From NCBI RefSeq assembly GCF_000166135.1, contig NC_014666.1, positions 6,200,001 through 6,264,000 of the forward strand: a stretch of 64,000 nt of DNA, read 5' to 3'. Shown here piece by piece: positions 26,553 to 35,285 of the stretch. This stretch comes from Pseudofrankia inefficax. Its GTDB lineage: Bacteria; Actinomycetota; Actinomycetes; Frankiales; Frankiaceae. Below the pieces are notes generated by a model, which ran no database searches, was not told the DNA's origin, and was given only the letters and a program-made list of their open reading frames with translations. A program made the position numbers and the translations under genes. Position 1 is the stretch's first letter. Each line of letters starts with the position of its first letter.

Positions 26553-27383
26553 TCACTCGGCCTTGGCGCGGTCGGCGAAGAAGAACGACATGGCGTTGTC
26601 GTGGAGCCAGGCCTGGCGGACCTCGTCGGTGAGGCCGAGGTTGGCCGCCTCGGCAAGGCAGCGCTCGAACGAGAGCACCGGGTGGTCGGAGGCGAAGATG
26701 ATTTTGTCCCGGCCCCGGGTCGACATGTAGTGCAGCAGCGAGGCGGGCAGCCGCTTGGGCGACCAGGCCGAGGTCATCAGCCGCAGGTTCCTGTACTTGA
26801 GCATCAGCCGGATCGCGGTGTCCCACCAGGGGTCGGCCCCATGGATCATGCAGAGCTTCAGCTCGGGGAACCGGTAGCAGACCCGGTCGAGGTAGATCGG
26901 GTTCTGGACCTCGCCGGGGATCGGCGGCCCGGGCAGGCCGGTGTTCATGCACAGCGGCAGGTCGAGCTCGCAGCACTTCGTGTAGAGCGGGTAGTAGACG
27001 GCGTCGGTGGGCGGGTACATCCCGTCGCCCCAGAAGCTCGGCCCGACGGTGGCCGTCGCGACGGGGTAGTCCCGGACGTACGACTCCAGCGTGCGCAGGG
27101 CCTTCATCGGGCGCAGCAGGTTGAAGGTGCCGATGGCGAGGGCGAACCGGTCGGGGCGCTGCTCGGCGTAGCGCGCGGCCCGGTCCGGCCCCTTGTTGGC
27201 CCGCGAGACCAGGATCGCCCGCTCGACCCCGGCGGCGTCCATCGCGTCGATCAGCTCGGGCAGCTCGGGGCTGTGGAAGAAGGAGGCGCCACCCTTGAAG
27301 TAGTCCTCCTTGACGCGCACCATCCACTCCGGCTGCTTGTCGTCGCCGAGGTGGACGTTGACCAGGCAGTCGATGGCCTTCAC
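26553..27383 (-). CDS. Amidohydrolase-2 family protein (short)
   Basis: A 276-residue member of the amidohydrolase-2 superfamily. It lacks the N-terminal HxH (the start reads IDCLVNVHLGD), but keeps an internal MIHGAD histidine and IIFASDHP aspartate. Related proteins include ACMSD-like decarboxylases and lactone hydrolases; the incomplete metal site makes activity uncertain. The GTG start overlaps the stop of the upstream CoA ligase by 4 bp, showing translational coupling. It is the last gene of a four-gene operon (crotonase, two CoA ligases, amidohydrolase) that starts near operator site G. Confidence 0.82.
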   Translation of the reverse strand: MKAIDCLVNVHLGDDKQPEWMVRVKEDYFKGGASFFHSPELPELIDAMDAAGVERAILVSRANKGPDRAARYAEQRPDRFALAIGTFNLLRPMKALRTLESYVRDYPVATATVGPSFWGDGMYPPTDAVYYPLYTKCCELDLPLCMNTGLPGPPIPGEVQNPIYLDRVCYRFPELKLCMIHGADPWWDTAIRLMLKYRNLRLMTSAWSPKRLPASLLHYMSTRGRDKIIFASDHPVLSFERCLAEAANLGLTDEVRQAWLHDNAMSFFFADRAKAE

Positions 27384-29059
27384 GCCGGCCTCACCTTCCG
27401 GGATCTGACGACACCCTGCTCCCGCAGGAGCCGGCGCAGCGCGCCGACGTCGGCCTTGCCGCTGGCCAGTCGTGGCACGGCGGCCGGGTCGGTCACCACG
27501 AGCCAGCGGGTCGGGACCTTGAAGCTGCTCAGCCGCGACCTGGCCTGCTCGGCCAGGCCATCAGGTCCGGCCATCGCCTCAGAACCGTCCGTGGCGCCGG
27601 GCGTCACGACGACCAGGGCGGCGACGTGGCGGTCGCCGGCCTCGTCCGCGACGTCGGTGACGAACGCCTCGCGCACCCCGGCCAGGCCGCGCAGCGCCGT
27701 CTCGACCTCCAGCGGGTACACGGTCGCGCCGCTGACCTTGAACATGTCGTCCAGCCGGCCCCGGTACCAGAGGTAGCCCTCGGCATCGAGCACCCCGGCG
27801 TCGGCGGTCGGGTAGAAGCCGTCGCGGTCGAACACGTTCGCCCGGTGGCGCCCGCAGATGCCGCGCATCAGGTGCGGCCCGCGCAGCCGGATCTCGCCCT
27901 CGGCACCGGGCGGCAGCGGCTCGCCGGTGGCCGGGTCGACGACGCGGACCTCGACGCCCGCGAAGGGCTGGCCGCAGCTGCCGTGCTTGCCCGCGGGCAG
28001 GTCGGTGTCGAGCCGGGAGCCGCAGTACGGGCCGAACGACTCGGTCATCCCGAACAGGTTCGCCCGCGCCCCCGCGGCGGGTCGCGCCGCCGCGGGCAGG
28101 ATCGCGCCGAGGCTGCCCGGCCGCAGCGAGGACAGGTCGACGGTCGGGAAGTCGGGGTGCGCCGCGAGCCGGGCCGCCTGGTCGGGCCAGCCGCGGAACA
28201 GCGTGACCCGCTCCCGTTCGAGGAAGCGCAGCGTGCGCCCGGGCTCCGGCTCCGCCTCGGTGAGCAGCGTGGCGCCGGCGACGAGCACGGAGAGCAGCCC
28301 GGCCCCGAACCCGCCGGTCCAGAAGAACGGCATCGGGATGTAGAGCCGCTCACCAGGGCCGACGCGCCGGGCGTCCAGGCTGCTGGCGACGGCGCGCAAC
28401 GCGTTGCCGTGGGTGTGCAGCACGCCCTTCGGCCCGCCCGAGCTGCCCGAGGTGAACAGGACGACGAGGTCGTCGGCCGGCCTGACCACCCGTTCGAGCG
28501 CGTCGACCAGCTCGGCCGGGGCGGCGGCCGCGGGCAGTTCGTCCGGGGTCCAGACCGCGCGCAGCGACGGCACGGCCGGCTGCCGGCCGCCCGCGCGCAG
28601 GCGTTCGGTCAGGCCCGGCACCTCGGCGTCCAGCTCGGCGCGGTAGTCACGGCCGCGGAAGGCCGGCACCACGACCAGCTCGGTGACGGCCGCGGCGCGC
28701 AGCTGCGCGACCAGCTCCGGCGGGCGCAGCAGCGTCGACAGCGGGACGAGCACCGCGCCGAGCCTGGTCACGGCGAGCGCGTGCACCGCCCAGCCCACGC
28801 CGTTCGGCATCACCAGGCCGACCCGGCTGCCCTTGCCGACGCCGGCGGCCACCAGCCGGGCCGCGAGCGCCCGGCTCGCGTCGTCGAGCTCCCGGTAGGT
28901 GACGGCGTCGTCGTCGCCGACCAGCGCCCGCAGGTCGGCGTCCTCGCGCCGCCGGACCGCGAGCAGGCCCGGGATCGTCAGCGCTTCCGGGATCGTCAGC
29001 GGTCCCGGGGGCGTCAGCGGTTCCCGGATCGTCGGCGCCGCGGGCTCAGCGGGCGGCAC
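27380..29059 (-). CDS. AMP-forming acyl-CoA ligase
   Basis: A 559-residue ANL enzyme with the P-loop FTSGSSGGPKGVLHTH, a NLFGMTESFG A5 motif, YRGRLDDMFKVSG, and the catalytic lysine in LASGKADV. It forms an acyl-CoA from acid, ATP and CoA. The GTG at 29059 has AAGGAG seven bases upstream and overlaps the end of the previous ligase by 14 bp; the longer open frame back to 29251 is spurious. Its close paralogue immediately upstream suggests a local duplication. The N-terminal 20 residues carry a Pro/Thr-rich stretch with an LTIPEALTIP repeat. Confidence 0.9.
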   Translation of the reverse strand: MPPAEPAAPTIREPLTPPGPLTIPEALTIPGLLAVRRREDADLRALVGDDDAVTYRELDDASRALAARLVAAGVGKGSRVGLVMPNGVGWAVHALAVTRLGAVLVPLSTLLRPPELVAQLRAAAVTELVVVPAFRGRDYRAELDAEVPGLTERLRAGGRQPAVPSLRAVWTPDELPAAAAPAELVDALERVVRPADDLVVLFTSGSSGGPKGVLHTHGNALRAVASSLDARRVGPGERLYIPMPFFWTGGFGAGLLSVLVAGATLLTEAEPEPGRTLRFLERERVTLFRGWPDQAARLAAHPDFPTVDLSSLRPGSLGAILPAAARPAAGARANLFGMTESFGPYCGSRLDTDLPAGKHGSCGQPFAGVEVRVVDPATGEPLPPGAEGEIRLRGPHLMRGICGRHRANVFDRDGFYPTADAGVLDAEGYLWYRGRLDDMFKVSGATVYPLEVETALRGLAGVREAFVTDVADEAGDRHVAALVVVTPGATDGSEAMAGPDGLAEQARSRLSSFKVPTRWLVVTDPAAVPRLASGKADVGALRRLLREQGVVRSRKVRPA

Positions 29060-30686
29060 GCAGCAGCTCCTTGAGGGCGGGCATGTCGATCTTGCCGCTG
29101 GACATCGTCGGCACCTCGTCGTCGGCGAGCAGGACGAACCTGCGCGGCACCTTGTAGGAGGACAGCCGCGCGGCGAGCTGACCGCGCAGCTCGTCGGCGT
29201 CGACACCCCGGCCGGACGGCACCCGGACCGCCGCCGCGACGATCTGCCCACGCGCCGGGTCCTCCAGGCCGACGACGTGCGCGGTGAGCCCCGCGACGTC
29301 GCGGATCACCGCCTCGACCTCGCTCGGCGACACGTTCGCGCCGCCGGTCTTGATCATGTCGCCACGCCGGCCGTGGAAGTAGTAGAAGCCCTCGTCGTCG
29401 ACCGCGAACAGGTCTCCGGTGTGGAACCACCCGTCGGCGTCGAACACCTCGTGACGTTCCCTGCCGTAGTAGCCCTCCATCAGGAACGGGCCCCGCAGCC
29501 ACAGCTCCCCCACCGCGCCGACGGCGCAGGCGGAACCGTCCGTGTCGACGACCCGGGCCTCCAGGCCCGGCGCGGGCGGCCCGAACGAGCCGCGGCGCCG
29601 CTCCGGCTGGTCGCCCTCGTCCGCGCTGACCAGGCAGACGCTGCCAGCCTCGGTCATCCCGAGCATCTGGTGGCGCCGCAGCGGGTCGGCGGGCCGGACG
29701 TCGGCCGGCATGATCGAGTACAGGTTGCCGCGGCGGATCGAGGACAGGTCCCGGCGGGCGAAGGTCGGGTCGTTCGGCAGGCCCGCCACCGACTGGGCGT
29801 AGCCGTTCACCATCGTCGGGCGCTCCCGTTCGAGCACGTCGAGCACACCCGCCGGATTCGACGCGTTCGAGCACACCAGCCGGGCACCGGCCACCAGTGT
29901 GCCGAGCAGCGCGTAGGCGAAGCCGCCGACCCAGAAGAACGGCGAGTTCGAGAAGAGCGACTCCTCGGGGGTGTAGCGGCGGATCTCGTTCAGGTTCGCC
30001 AGATGCCGGATCAGCGCGCCCTGGGTGTGGATCACGCCCTTCGGCGCGCTCGTCGACCCGGACGTGTGGACGATGACCATCCGGTCGCTCGGCGCGAGCG
30101 ACTCCTCGACCGCCAGCACGAGGTCGTCGTCCACCGTGTCGCCGTGGCGCGCGAGCGCGGCGAGGGTCCGGCCCGGCCCGACCCGGCCGTCGTCGGCGCC
30201 CGCGCCTTCGGCGAAGAACACGTGCCGCAGCACCGGCATCGACGCGGCCAGCAGCGGCCCTTCTCCCTGGAGGTCAAGCTCGCCGGCGGCCGAGCCGAGC
30301 GCGGCGACGTAGTCGTGGCCGCGGAAGCCGCGCGCCGCCAGCAGCACCCCGACGTCCGCGTTGGACAACAGCCCACGCAGCTCCGCGCTGGTCGAGAACG
30401 TGCTCAGCGGGACGGTCACCGCGCCGACCCGGGCCGCGGCCAGCCAGCCGACGACGAAGTCGCTCCCGTTCGGGAACAGCAGCCCGACGTGGGTCCCCCG
30501 GGCGACGCCAAGGGCCAGCAGGCCCCGGGCCAGCTCCCGCGAGCGCCGGTCGGCCTCGGCGTAGGTGAGGACGTCGTCGTCGGACGCCAGCAGCACCCGC
30601 GGGCCGTACTGGGCGGCCCGCTCGCGCAGCAGGGCAGCGACCGTCAGCGGTAAGCCGTCCTCGGCCTCGATCGTCGTGGAGATCAT
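29046..30686 (-). CDS. AMP-forming acyl-CoA ligase
   Basis: A 546-residue ANL enzyme: P-loop VHTSGSTSAPKGVIHTQ, A5 motif QMLGMTEAGS, GRRGDMIKTGGANVSPSEVE, and catalytic lysine in MSSGKIDM. It is related to the downstream ligase at 27380 and, less closely, to those at 21148 and 31587. It should activate a carboxylic acid; the chain or ring type is not evident. The ATG lies two bases after the stop of the upstream crotonase and no clear ribosome site is seen, so translation is likely coupled. It is the second gene of the site G operon. Confidence 0.92.
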   Translation of the reverse strand: MISTTIEAEDGLPLTVAALLRERAAQYGPRVLLASDDDVLTYAEADRRSRELARGLLALGVARGTHVGLLFPNGSDFVVGWLAAARVGAVTVPLSTFSTSAELRGLLSNADVGVLLAARGFRGHDYVAALGSAAGELDLQGEGPLLAASMPVLRHVFFAEGAGADDGRVGPGRTLAALARHGDTVDDDLVLAVEESLAPSDRMVIVHTSGSTSAPKGVIHTQGALIRHLANLNEIRRYTPEESLFSNSPFFWVGGFAYALLGTLVAGARLVCSNASNPAGVLDVLERERPTMVNGYAQSVAGLPNDPTFARRDLSSIRRGNLYSIMPADVRPADPLRRHQMLGMTEAGSVCLVSADEGDQPERRRGSFGPPAPGLEARVVDTDGSACAVGAVGELWLRGPFLMEGYYGRERHEVFDADGWFHTGDLFAVDDEGFYYFHGRRGDMIKTGGANVSPSEVEAVIRDVAGLTAHVVGLEDPARGQIVAAAVRVPSGRGVDADELRGQLAARLSSYKVPRRFVLLADDEVPTMSSGKIDMPALKELLRAAR

Positions 30687-30688
30687 GA

Positions 30689-31495
30689 TCAGCGGCCGCC
30701 GAACTTGGGCTCGCGCCGCTCCTGGAAGGCCGCGAGCCCCTCCCGGAAGTCGCCGGTGCGGGACGACAGCTCCAACGCGTAGGCCTCCTGCTCCATCGTC
30801 TCGGCGAGCCCCAGCTCCAGGCCCCGGTTGACCGACCGCTTGGTCAGCCCGACCGCGACGGTCGCGGCCTGGCCGAGCTCGGTGACCAGGTCGGTGGTCG
30901 CGTCGTCGAGGTCGGCGTCGGGCACCGCCCGGTAGATCAGCCCCCAGTCGGCGGCCTCCCGGCCGGACAGCCTGCGCCCCAGGATGAGCAGCTCCTTCGC
31001 CCGCGCGATGCCGACCAGCCGGGGCAGCAGCCAGGTGGCGCCGCTGTCCGGGCTGAAGCCCCGGGCCAGGAACGGCTCCCAGAAGCGGCTGGTCTCGGCG
31101 GCGACGGTGAAGTCCGCCGCCAGCGCCAGCTGGAACCCGAGCCCGGCCGCGTGCCCGCGCACCGCGCAGACGACGGGCAGCTGGAGCTCGGTGATCAGCT
31201 GGACGAGCCGGTGGGCCTGCAGGGCCGTGCGCCGTTGCACGCTGCCCGTCCGCGGCCGCTCGCCGCCCTTGGTGTTCGACGCGACCCAGTCGGCGCCGGA
31301 GCAGAAGTCCGGCCCGAGGCTGGACAGCACGACGACCCGCAGCCCGTCGTCGACCGCCGCGTCCTCGAGGGTGGCGATCAGCAGGCGGACCGTGGCGGGG
31401 GCGAGCGCGTTGCGGCGTTCCGGGCGGTTGAGGCCGATCCGCAGCACGCCGCCGTCGCGTTCGACGACGATGCCAGCGGCCGTGGCGGAATCCAT
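30689..31495 (-). CDS. Crotonase, PaaG/isomerase-like
   Basis: A 268-residue crotonase: oxyanion segments DFCSGADW and GHAAGLGFQLA, then LARGFSPDSGATWLLPRLVG. The hydratase glutamates are absent, and an Asp in SPDSG sits at the PaaG/enoyl-CoA isomerase position, so double-bond isomerisation or ring chemistry is more likely than hydration. An ATG at 31495 is used; GTGs at 31504 and 31507 are alternatives and none has a clear ribosome site. It is the first gene of the operon running to 26553, with operator site G about 35-53 bp upstream. Confidence 0.88.
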   Translation of the reverse strand: MDSATAAGIVVERDGGVLRIGLNRPERRNALAPATVRLLIATLEDAAVDDGLRVVVLSSLGPDFCSGADWVASNTKGGERPRTGSVQRRTALQAHRLVQLITELQLPVVCAVRGHAAGLGFQLALAADFTVAAETSRFWEPFLARGFSPDSGATWLLPRLVGIARAKELLILGRRLSGREAADWGLIYRAVPDADLDDATTDLVTELGQAATVAVGLTKRSVNRGLELGLAETMEQEAYALELSSRTGDFREGLAAFQERREPKFGGR

Positions 31496-31529
31496 GTCGT
31501 TCACCACGGCGATGGTATCGAGGCGGCCC

Positions 31530-31548
31530 TAAAATATCTAGATGTATT
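31530..31548. promoter_or_regulatory. Island operator, site G
   Basis: TAAAATATCTAGATGTATT, a palindrome centred on CTAG, lies about 35-53 bp upstream of the first gene (31495) of the four-gene crotonase-ligase-ligase-amidohydrolase operon, and just past the stop of the ligase at 31587. Confidence 0.7.
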
Positions 31549-31586
31549 GGCGCCCGCGCCGGACGGCGCCCCAGGACCGGGCCTGG

Positions 31587-33122
31587 TCACGCCAGTACGT
31601 CGGGCGGCAGCAGGCGGCGGGCGACCTTGCCGGTGGGCAGGCGCGGGAACTCGTCGAGGAACCGGACCGAGCGCGGCGCCTTGAACCGGGCGAGGTGCTC
31701 GCGGGCGTAGGCGATGAGCTCGGTCTCCAGCGCCGCCGGGTCGGCCGGGGGGCTCGCGGGCTGCACGACCGCCCGCACCGACTCGCCCATCTCCGCGTCG
31801 GGGACGCCGATGACGACGACGTCCGCGACCCGCGGATGGCGGACCAGGACGTCCTCCAGCTCGCGCGGGTAGATGTTGACGCCACCCGAGACGATCATGT
31901 TGGTGGCGCGGTCGGTCAGGTAGAGGTACCCGTCGGCGTCGACATGGCCGATCTCGCCGTAGGTGGCCCAGCCACGGTCGTCGAACACCGAGGCAGTCTT
32001 CTCGGCATCGCCGTGGTATTCAAAGCGGCGCGCGGCCTCGAAGAAGACCCGGCCGTCGGCGCCGGCCGGCAGCTCCTCGCCCGCCTCGTCCACGATGTGG
32101 ACCTTGCCCTGCATCGAGCGGCCGACGGAGCCCGGGTGGGCCAGCCACTCCTCGGGCCCGATGAAGCAGAAGCCGACGCCCTCACTGCCGGCGTAGTACT
32201 CGTAGACGATCGGGCCGAGCCACTCCAGCACCGCCCGCTTGACGTCGACCGGGCACGGCGCCGCGGCGTGGACGAGCGTCTTCAGGCTGGACAGGTCGTG
32301 GCGGGCCCGCTCCTGCTCGGGGAGCTTCAGCAGCCGGACGAGGTGGGTCGGGACGACCTGGGCCATCGTGACCCGGTGGCGCTCGATCGTCTCGAGGAAG
32401 TCGACGGGCTCGAACCGCTCGGTCAGCACGACCGTCGCGCCGATCCGGTGCATGGCGTTGGTCCAGCCCGACGGCGCCGCGTGGTAGAGCGGAGCGGGGC
32501 TCAGGTAGCGGGTGTTCTCGTCGCCGCCGAACAGGAACCGGACCATCGCCGTGAACCCCATCGGCGTGCCCAGCGGGCCACCGACCTCGGGCGGCTTGAT
32601 GCCCTTGGGACGGCCGGTGGTGCCCGACGAGTAGAACATCCAGGCGCCGTCCGCCTCGTCGTCGATCGGTGTCGACGGGTAGCCGGCGGCGACCTGCTCG
32701 TACGGCTCGAACCCCTCGATCGGCCCGCCGACGGACAGCCGGATCTTCGGGCCGGCGCCGGCCAGCTCGGCCACCACGTCGGCGCAGGACGCGGAGGCGA
32801 TCAGCGCGTCGGCGCCGCAGTCCTCGACGATGTAGCGGGCCTCGGCGCCGGACAGGTGCCAGTTGATCGGCGTGACCAGCAGGCCGGCCCGCAGCCCCGC
32901 CCAGGTGATCTCGAAGTACTCGGCCCGGTTCTCCATCAGCACCGCGATGTTGGCGCCGACGCCCAGTCCGGCCGCGCGCAGCGCGTGCGCGAGCCGGTTC
33001 GACCGCGCCTCCAGCTGCGCGTAGGTGACCGTGACGTCCCCGGCGATCACCGCGGGCCGGTCCGGCGCCACGGCGGCGAACCACTTCGGATGCTCGAGCT
33101 GCGTCCCCACTGTCTCTTCCAC
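31587..33122 (-). CDS. AMP-forming acyl-CoA ligase
   Basis: A 511-residue ANL enzyme: P-loop FYSSGTTGRPKGI, A5 motif EYYAGSEGVG, LTDRATNMIVSGGVNIYPRE hinge, catalytic lysine in LPTGKVAR. After the P-loop it has the KPPEVGGPLGTP insertion often seen in actinobacterial ligases. It activates an organic acid as its CoA thioester. The GTG start lies 10 bases after the stop of the crotonase gene at 33133, so the two form a unit. This unit has no ATCTAGAT site close in front; the nearest is site H, about 205 bp upstream of the crotonase. Confidence 0.9.
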   Translation of the reverse strand: MEETVGTQLEHPKWFAAVAPDRPAVIAGDVTVTYAQLEARSNRLAHALRAAGLGVGANIAVLMENRAEYFEITWAGLRAGLLVTPINWHLSGAEARYIVEDCGADALIASASCADVVAELAGAGPKIRLSVGGPIEGFEPYEQVAAGYPSTPIDDEADGAWMFYSSGTTGRPKGIKPPEVGGPLGTPMGFTAMVRFLFGGDENTRYLSPAPLYHAAPSGWTNAMHRIGATVVLTERFEPVDFLETIERHRVTMAQVVPTHLVRLLKLPEQERARHDLSSLKTLVHAAAPCPVDVKRAVLEWLGPIVYEYYAGSEGVGFCFIGPEEWLAHPGSVGRSMQGKVHIVDEAGEELPAGADGRVFFEAARRFEYHGDAEKTASVFDDRGWATYGEIGHVDADGYLYLTDRATNMIVSGGVNIYPRELEDVLVRHPRVADVVVIGVPDAEMGESVRAVVQPASPPADPAALETELIAYAREHLARFKAPRSVRFLDEFPRLPTGKVARRLLPPDVLA

Positions 33123-33132
33123 GGGGCCGCCG

Positions 33133-33957
33133 TCAGCGACCGTTGGAGGAGGGCTTCGCGAGCTGCTCCTTCATGCCGTCGAGCAGCATGAGGATCGGCA
33201 TGCCGCTCTCGGACAGCGCGTGGCCGTGGCCGGTCTGGTGGATGTCGAAGACCGACTGGACCGCCGCGTAGAAGCCCTGCACGTCGAGCGTCTGGTTGAC
33301 GGCCCGCTTGGCCTGGCGCAGCGCGAACGGATGCTTGGTCGCGATCTCGGCCGCGAGCGCCCTGGTCGCCTCGCGCAGGTCCGCCAGCGGGACGACCCGG
33401 TTGACCATGCCGACGCGCTCCGCCTCGTAGGCGTCCATCTTGCGGCCGGTGAACAGCAGCTCCTTGGCCTTGCGCGGGCCCATCTCCCAGGTGTGGCCGT
33501 GGTACTCGACACCGCCGATGCCCATGTTCACGACCGGGTCGGAGAACGTGGCGTTGTCCGCGGCGATGATCAGGTCACAGGGCCAGGCGAGCAGCAGGCC
33601 GCCGGAGATGCACACGCCCTGGACGGCGGCGATCGACGGCTTCGGCACGTTGCGCCACCGCAGGCTGTACTCCAGGAACCGACGAGACTCGATCTCGTAG
33701 ATCCCCTCCAGCGTCCACTTCGGCGGCGCCCCGTTCGACTCGCCGCCGACACCCTTGATGTCGTGGCCGGCGGAGAAGTGCCTGCCGTTGGCCTGCAGGA
33801 TGATGACCCGGACCTCGGGGTCGTCGGCGGCCCGCCGCCACGCGGCGTCCAGCTCGTCGAGCAGCTCCAACGTCTGGGCGTTGGCTGCCTCCGGCCGGTC
33901 CAAAGTGATGGTCGCGACCGCGTCGCTGACCTCGTAGTCGATGAACGTCTTCGTCAC
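33133..33957 (-). CDS. Crotonase (unusual active site)
   Basis: A 274-residue crotonase: oxyanion segments HFSAGHDIKG and GVCISGGLLLAWPCD. The region that usually holds the second catalytic glutamate reads PVVNMGIGGVEYHGHTWEMG, unlike either hydratases or PaaG, so a different reaction is likely. The HDIKG motif resembles long actinobacterial EchA proteins. The GTG at 33957 is supported by GGAGG six bases upstream. It is the first gene of a two-gene unit with the ligase at 31587 and is divergent from the crotonase at 34238. A 9-bp inverted repeat and site H lie in the gap. Confidence 0.88.
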   Translation of the reverse strand: MTKTFIDYEVSDAVATITLDRPEAANAQTLELLDELDAAWRRAADDPEVRVIILQANGRHFSAGHDIKGVGGESNGAPPKWTLEGIYEIESRRFLEYSLRWRNVPKPSIAAVQGVCISGGLLLAWPCDLIIAADNATFSDPVVNMGIGGVEYHGHTWEMGPRKAKELLFTGRKMDAYEAERVGMVNRVVPLADLREATRALAAEIATKHPFALRQAKRAVNQTLDVQGFYAAVQSVFDIHQTGHGHALSESGMPILMLLDGMKEQLAKPSSNGR

Positions 33958-33983
33958 GACCGGCCTCCAGGACTGTCGAGCAC

Positions 33984-34019
33984 GGCGTTGTCTCGATTGA
34001 CGCCGATGGGGACAACGTC
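33984..34019. promoter_or_regulatory. Inverted repeat upstream of the crotonase-ligase unit
   Basis: GGCGTTGTC (33984-33992) and GACAACGTC (34011-34019) pair at 8 of 9 positions with an 18-base spacer, 27 bp before the crotonase start. It could be an operator different from the ATCTAGAT type, or part of the promoter. No regulator can be assigned. Confidence 0.3.
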
Positions 34020-34161
34020 GCGCAAGCGGTCAGAGGTCCGCGCGCCGTGTGAGGAGCAGGTGCTGGCCGCGACGCCGCGCCGGCGGCCGGTCGAGGCCGG
34101 CACGCCACCGCGCGTCACCCCTGAGCGCTTCGCACTGCGGCGATGCTAGCCAGCGACCCCA

Positions 34162-34180
34162 CTAATGTCTAGATATATAC
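34162..34180. promoter_or_regulatory. Island operator, site H
   Basis: CTAATGTCTAGATATATAC, a palindrome centred on CTAG, lies about 67 bp upstream of the crotonase at 34238 in the divergent gap shared with the crotonase-ligase unit. It is the rightmost member of the set. Confidence 0.7.
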
Positions 34181-34237
34181 GATGGGGTGCCGGCGGGGCA
34201 TCCTTCCGGGTGGCGGCGGCGACGAGGAGAACCTGCG

Positions 34238-35233
34238 ATGGGTCAAGGACAGGCGCGGGACGGCCGCGTGCTGCTGGAGCGTGACGAGTCCCGCGGCATC
34301 GCCCGGCTCACCCTCGACAACCCGGCGCGGCGCAACGCCTACGACCCCGCGATGCGCGACCAGCTCGCCACCCACCTCGACGCCCTCGCCGACGACGACA
34401 CCATCAAGGTCGTCATCCTGCGCGGCAGCGACGGCGTCTTCTCCACCGGCGCCGACATGGGCAACGCCTACGCCTGGTACGGCAACGACGCCAAAACCAA
34501 CCCCGACGACAAAGCCGCGCGCACCCGACGCCCCAGCCAACGCCGCCGCCTCGCCGTGGACCGCCGGACCTTCGACTTCTACCACCAGTTCCTCGGCTAC
34601 CCCAAGGTCACCGTCGCCGAGGTGAACGGCTACGCACTCGGCGGCGGCTTCGAACTCGCCCTCATGGCCGACATCGCCGTCGTCGGCGCGAGCACCCAGG
34701 TCGGCATGCCCGCCACACGCTTCCTCGGCCCGGCGCTCGGATCGCTGCACATGTTCTTTCACCGCCTCGGGCCCGTCACCGCCCGACGCCTCCTGCTCAC
34801 CGGCGACATCATCACCGCGGGCGACCTCGCCCACCTCGGCGTCTTCACCGAGGTCGTCGACGACGGCAGCGTCACCGCCCGAGCCGAGTACTGGGCCCGC
34901 AAAACCGCGAAGATGCCCGCCGACGGCATCACCATCGCCAAAGAAGCCTTCCGCCTCGTCGAACAACTCCAGGCCTACCAAGGCGAAGAAACCACCAGCT
35001 ACCTCATCCACGCCTACGGCACCAACCTCCGCTTCGAAGACGACGAATTCAACTTCGTCAAAACCCGCGCCCAACACGGCACCAGGAAAGCCTTCCAACT
35101 CCGCGACGCCCACTTCGACATCACCGACGAACCACTCTTCACCACCCCCAACGGCCAGGCCCCCGAAAGCCAGGTCCCCGGGAGCCGGGCGCCCGAGGGC
35201 CGGGAGCCGACGTTCGGAGCACCCACCGGCTGA
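34238..35233 (+). CDS. Crotonase-family protein with foreign-looking codon use
   Basis: A 331-residue crotonase, longer than usual. It keeps the first hydratase glutamate (GGGFELAL) but has MPATRFLG at the second. A basic insertion (KAARTRRPSQRRR) lies near residue 100. The C-terminus is a low-complexity tail built on repeats of a QAPES/QVPGS type. Codon choice differs from neighbouring crotonases: CTC, GAA, AAA and CAA are frequent where they use CTG, GAG, AAG and CAG. This points to recent acquisition from another GC-rich genome. The ATG has GAGGAGA seven bases upstream, and site H lies in front. The next gene (35286) is in the same direction. Confidence 0.88.
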   Translation: MGQGQARDGRVLLERDESRGIARLTLDNPARRNAYDPAMRDQLATHLDALADDDTIKVVILRGSDGVFSTGADMGNAYAWYGNDAKTNPDDKAARTRRPSQRRRLAVDRRTFDFYHQFLGYPKVTVAEVNGYALGGGFELALMADIAVVGASTQVGMPATRFLGPALGSLHMFFHRLGPVTARRLLLTGDIITAGDLAHLGVFTEVVDDGSVTARAEYWARKTAKMPADGITIAKEAFRLVEQLQAYQGEETTSYLIHAYGTNLRFEDDEFNFVKTRAQHGTRKAFQLRDAHFDITDEPLFTTPNGQAPESQVPGSRAPEGREPTFGAPTG

Positions 35234-35285
35234 GGCCTCGCCGCCTCGCCTATCGTCGGGCCAACCCGCTGAGAGGAATCCACTG

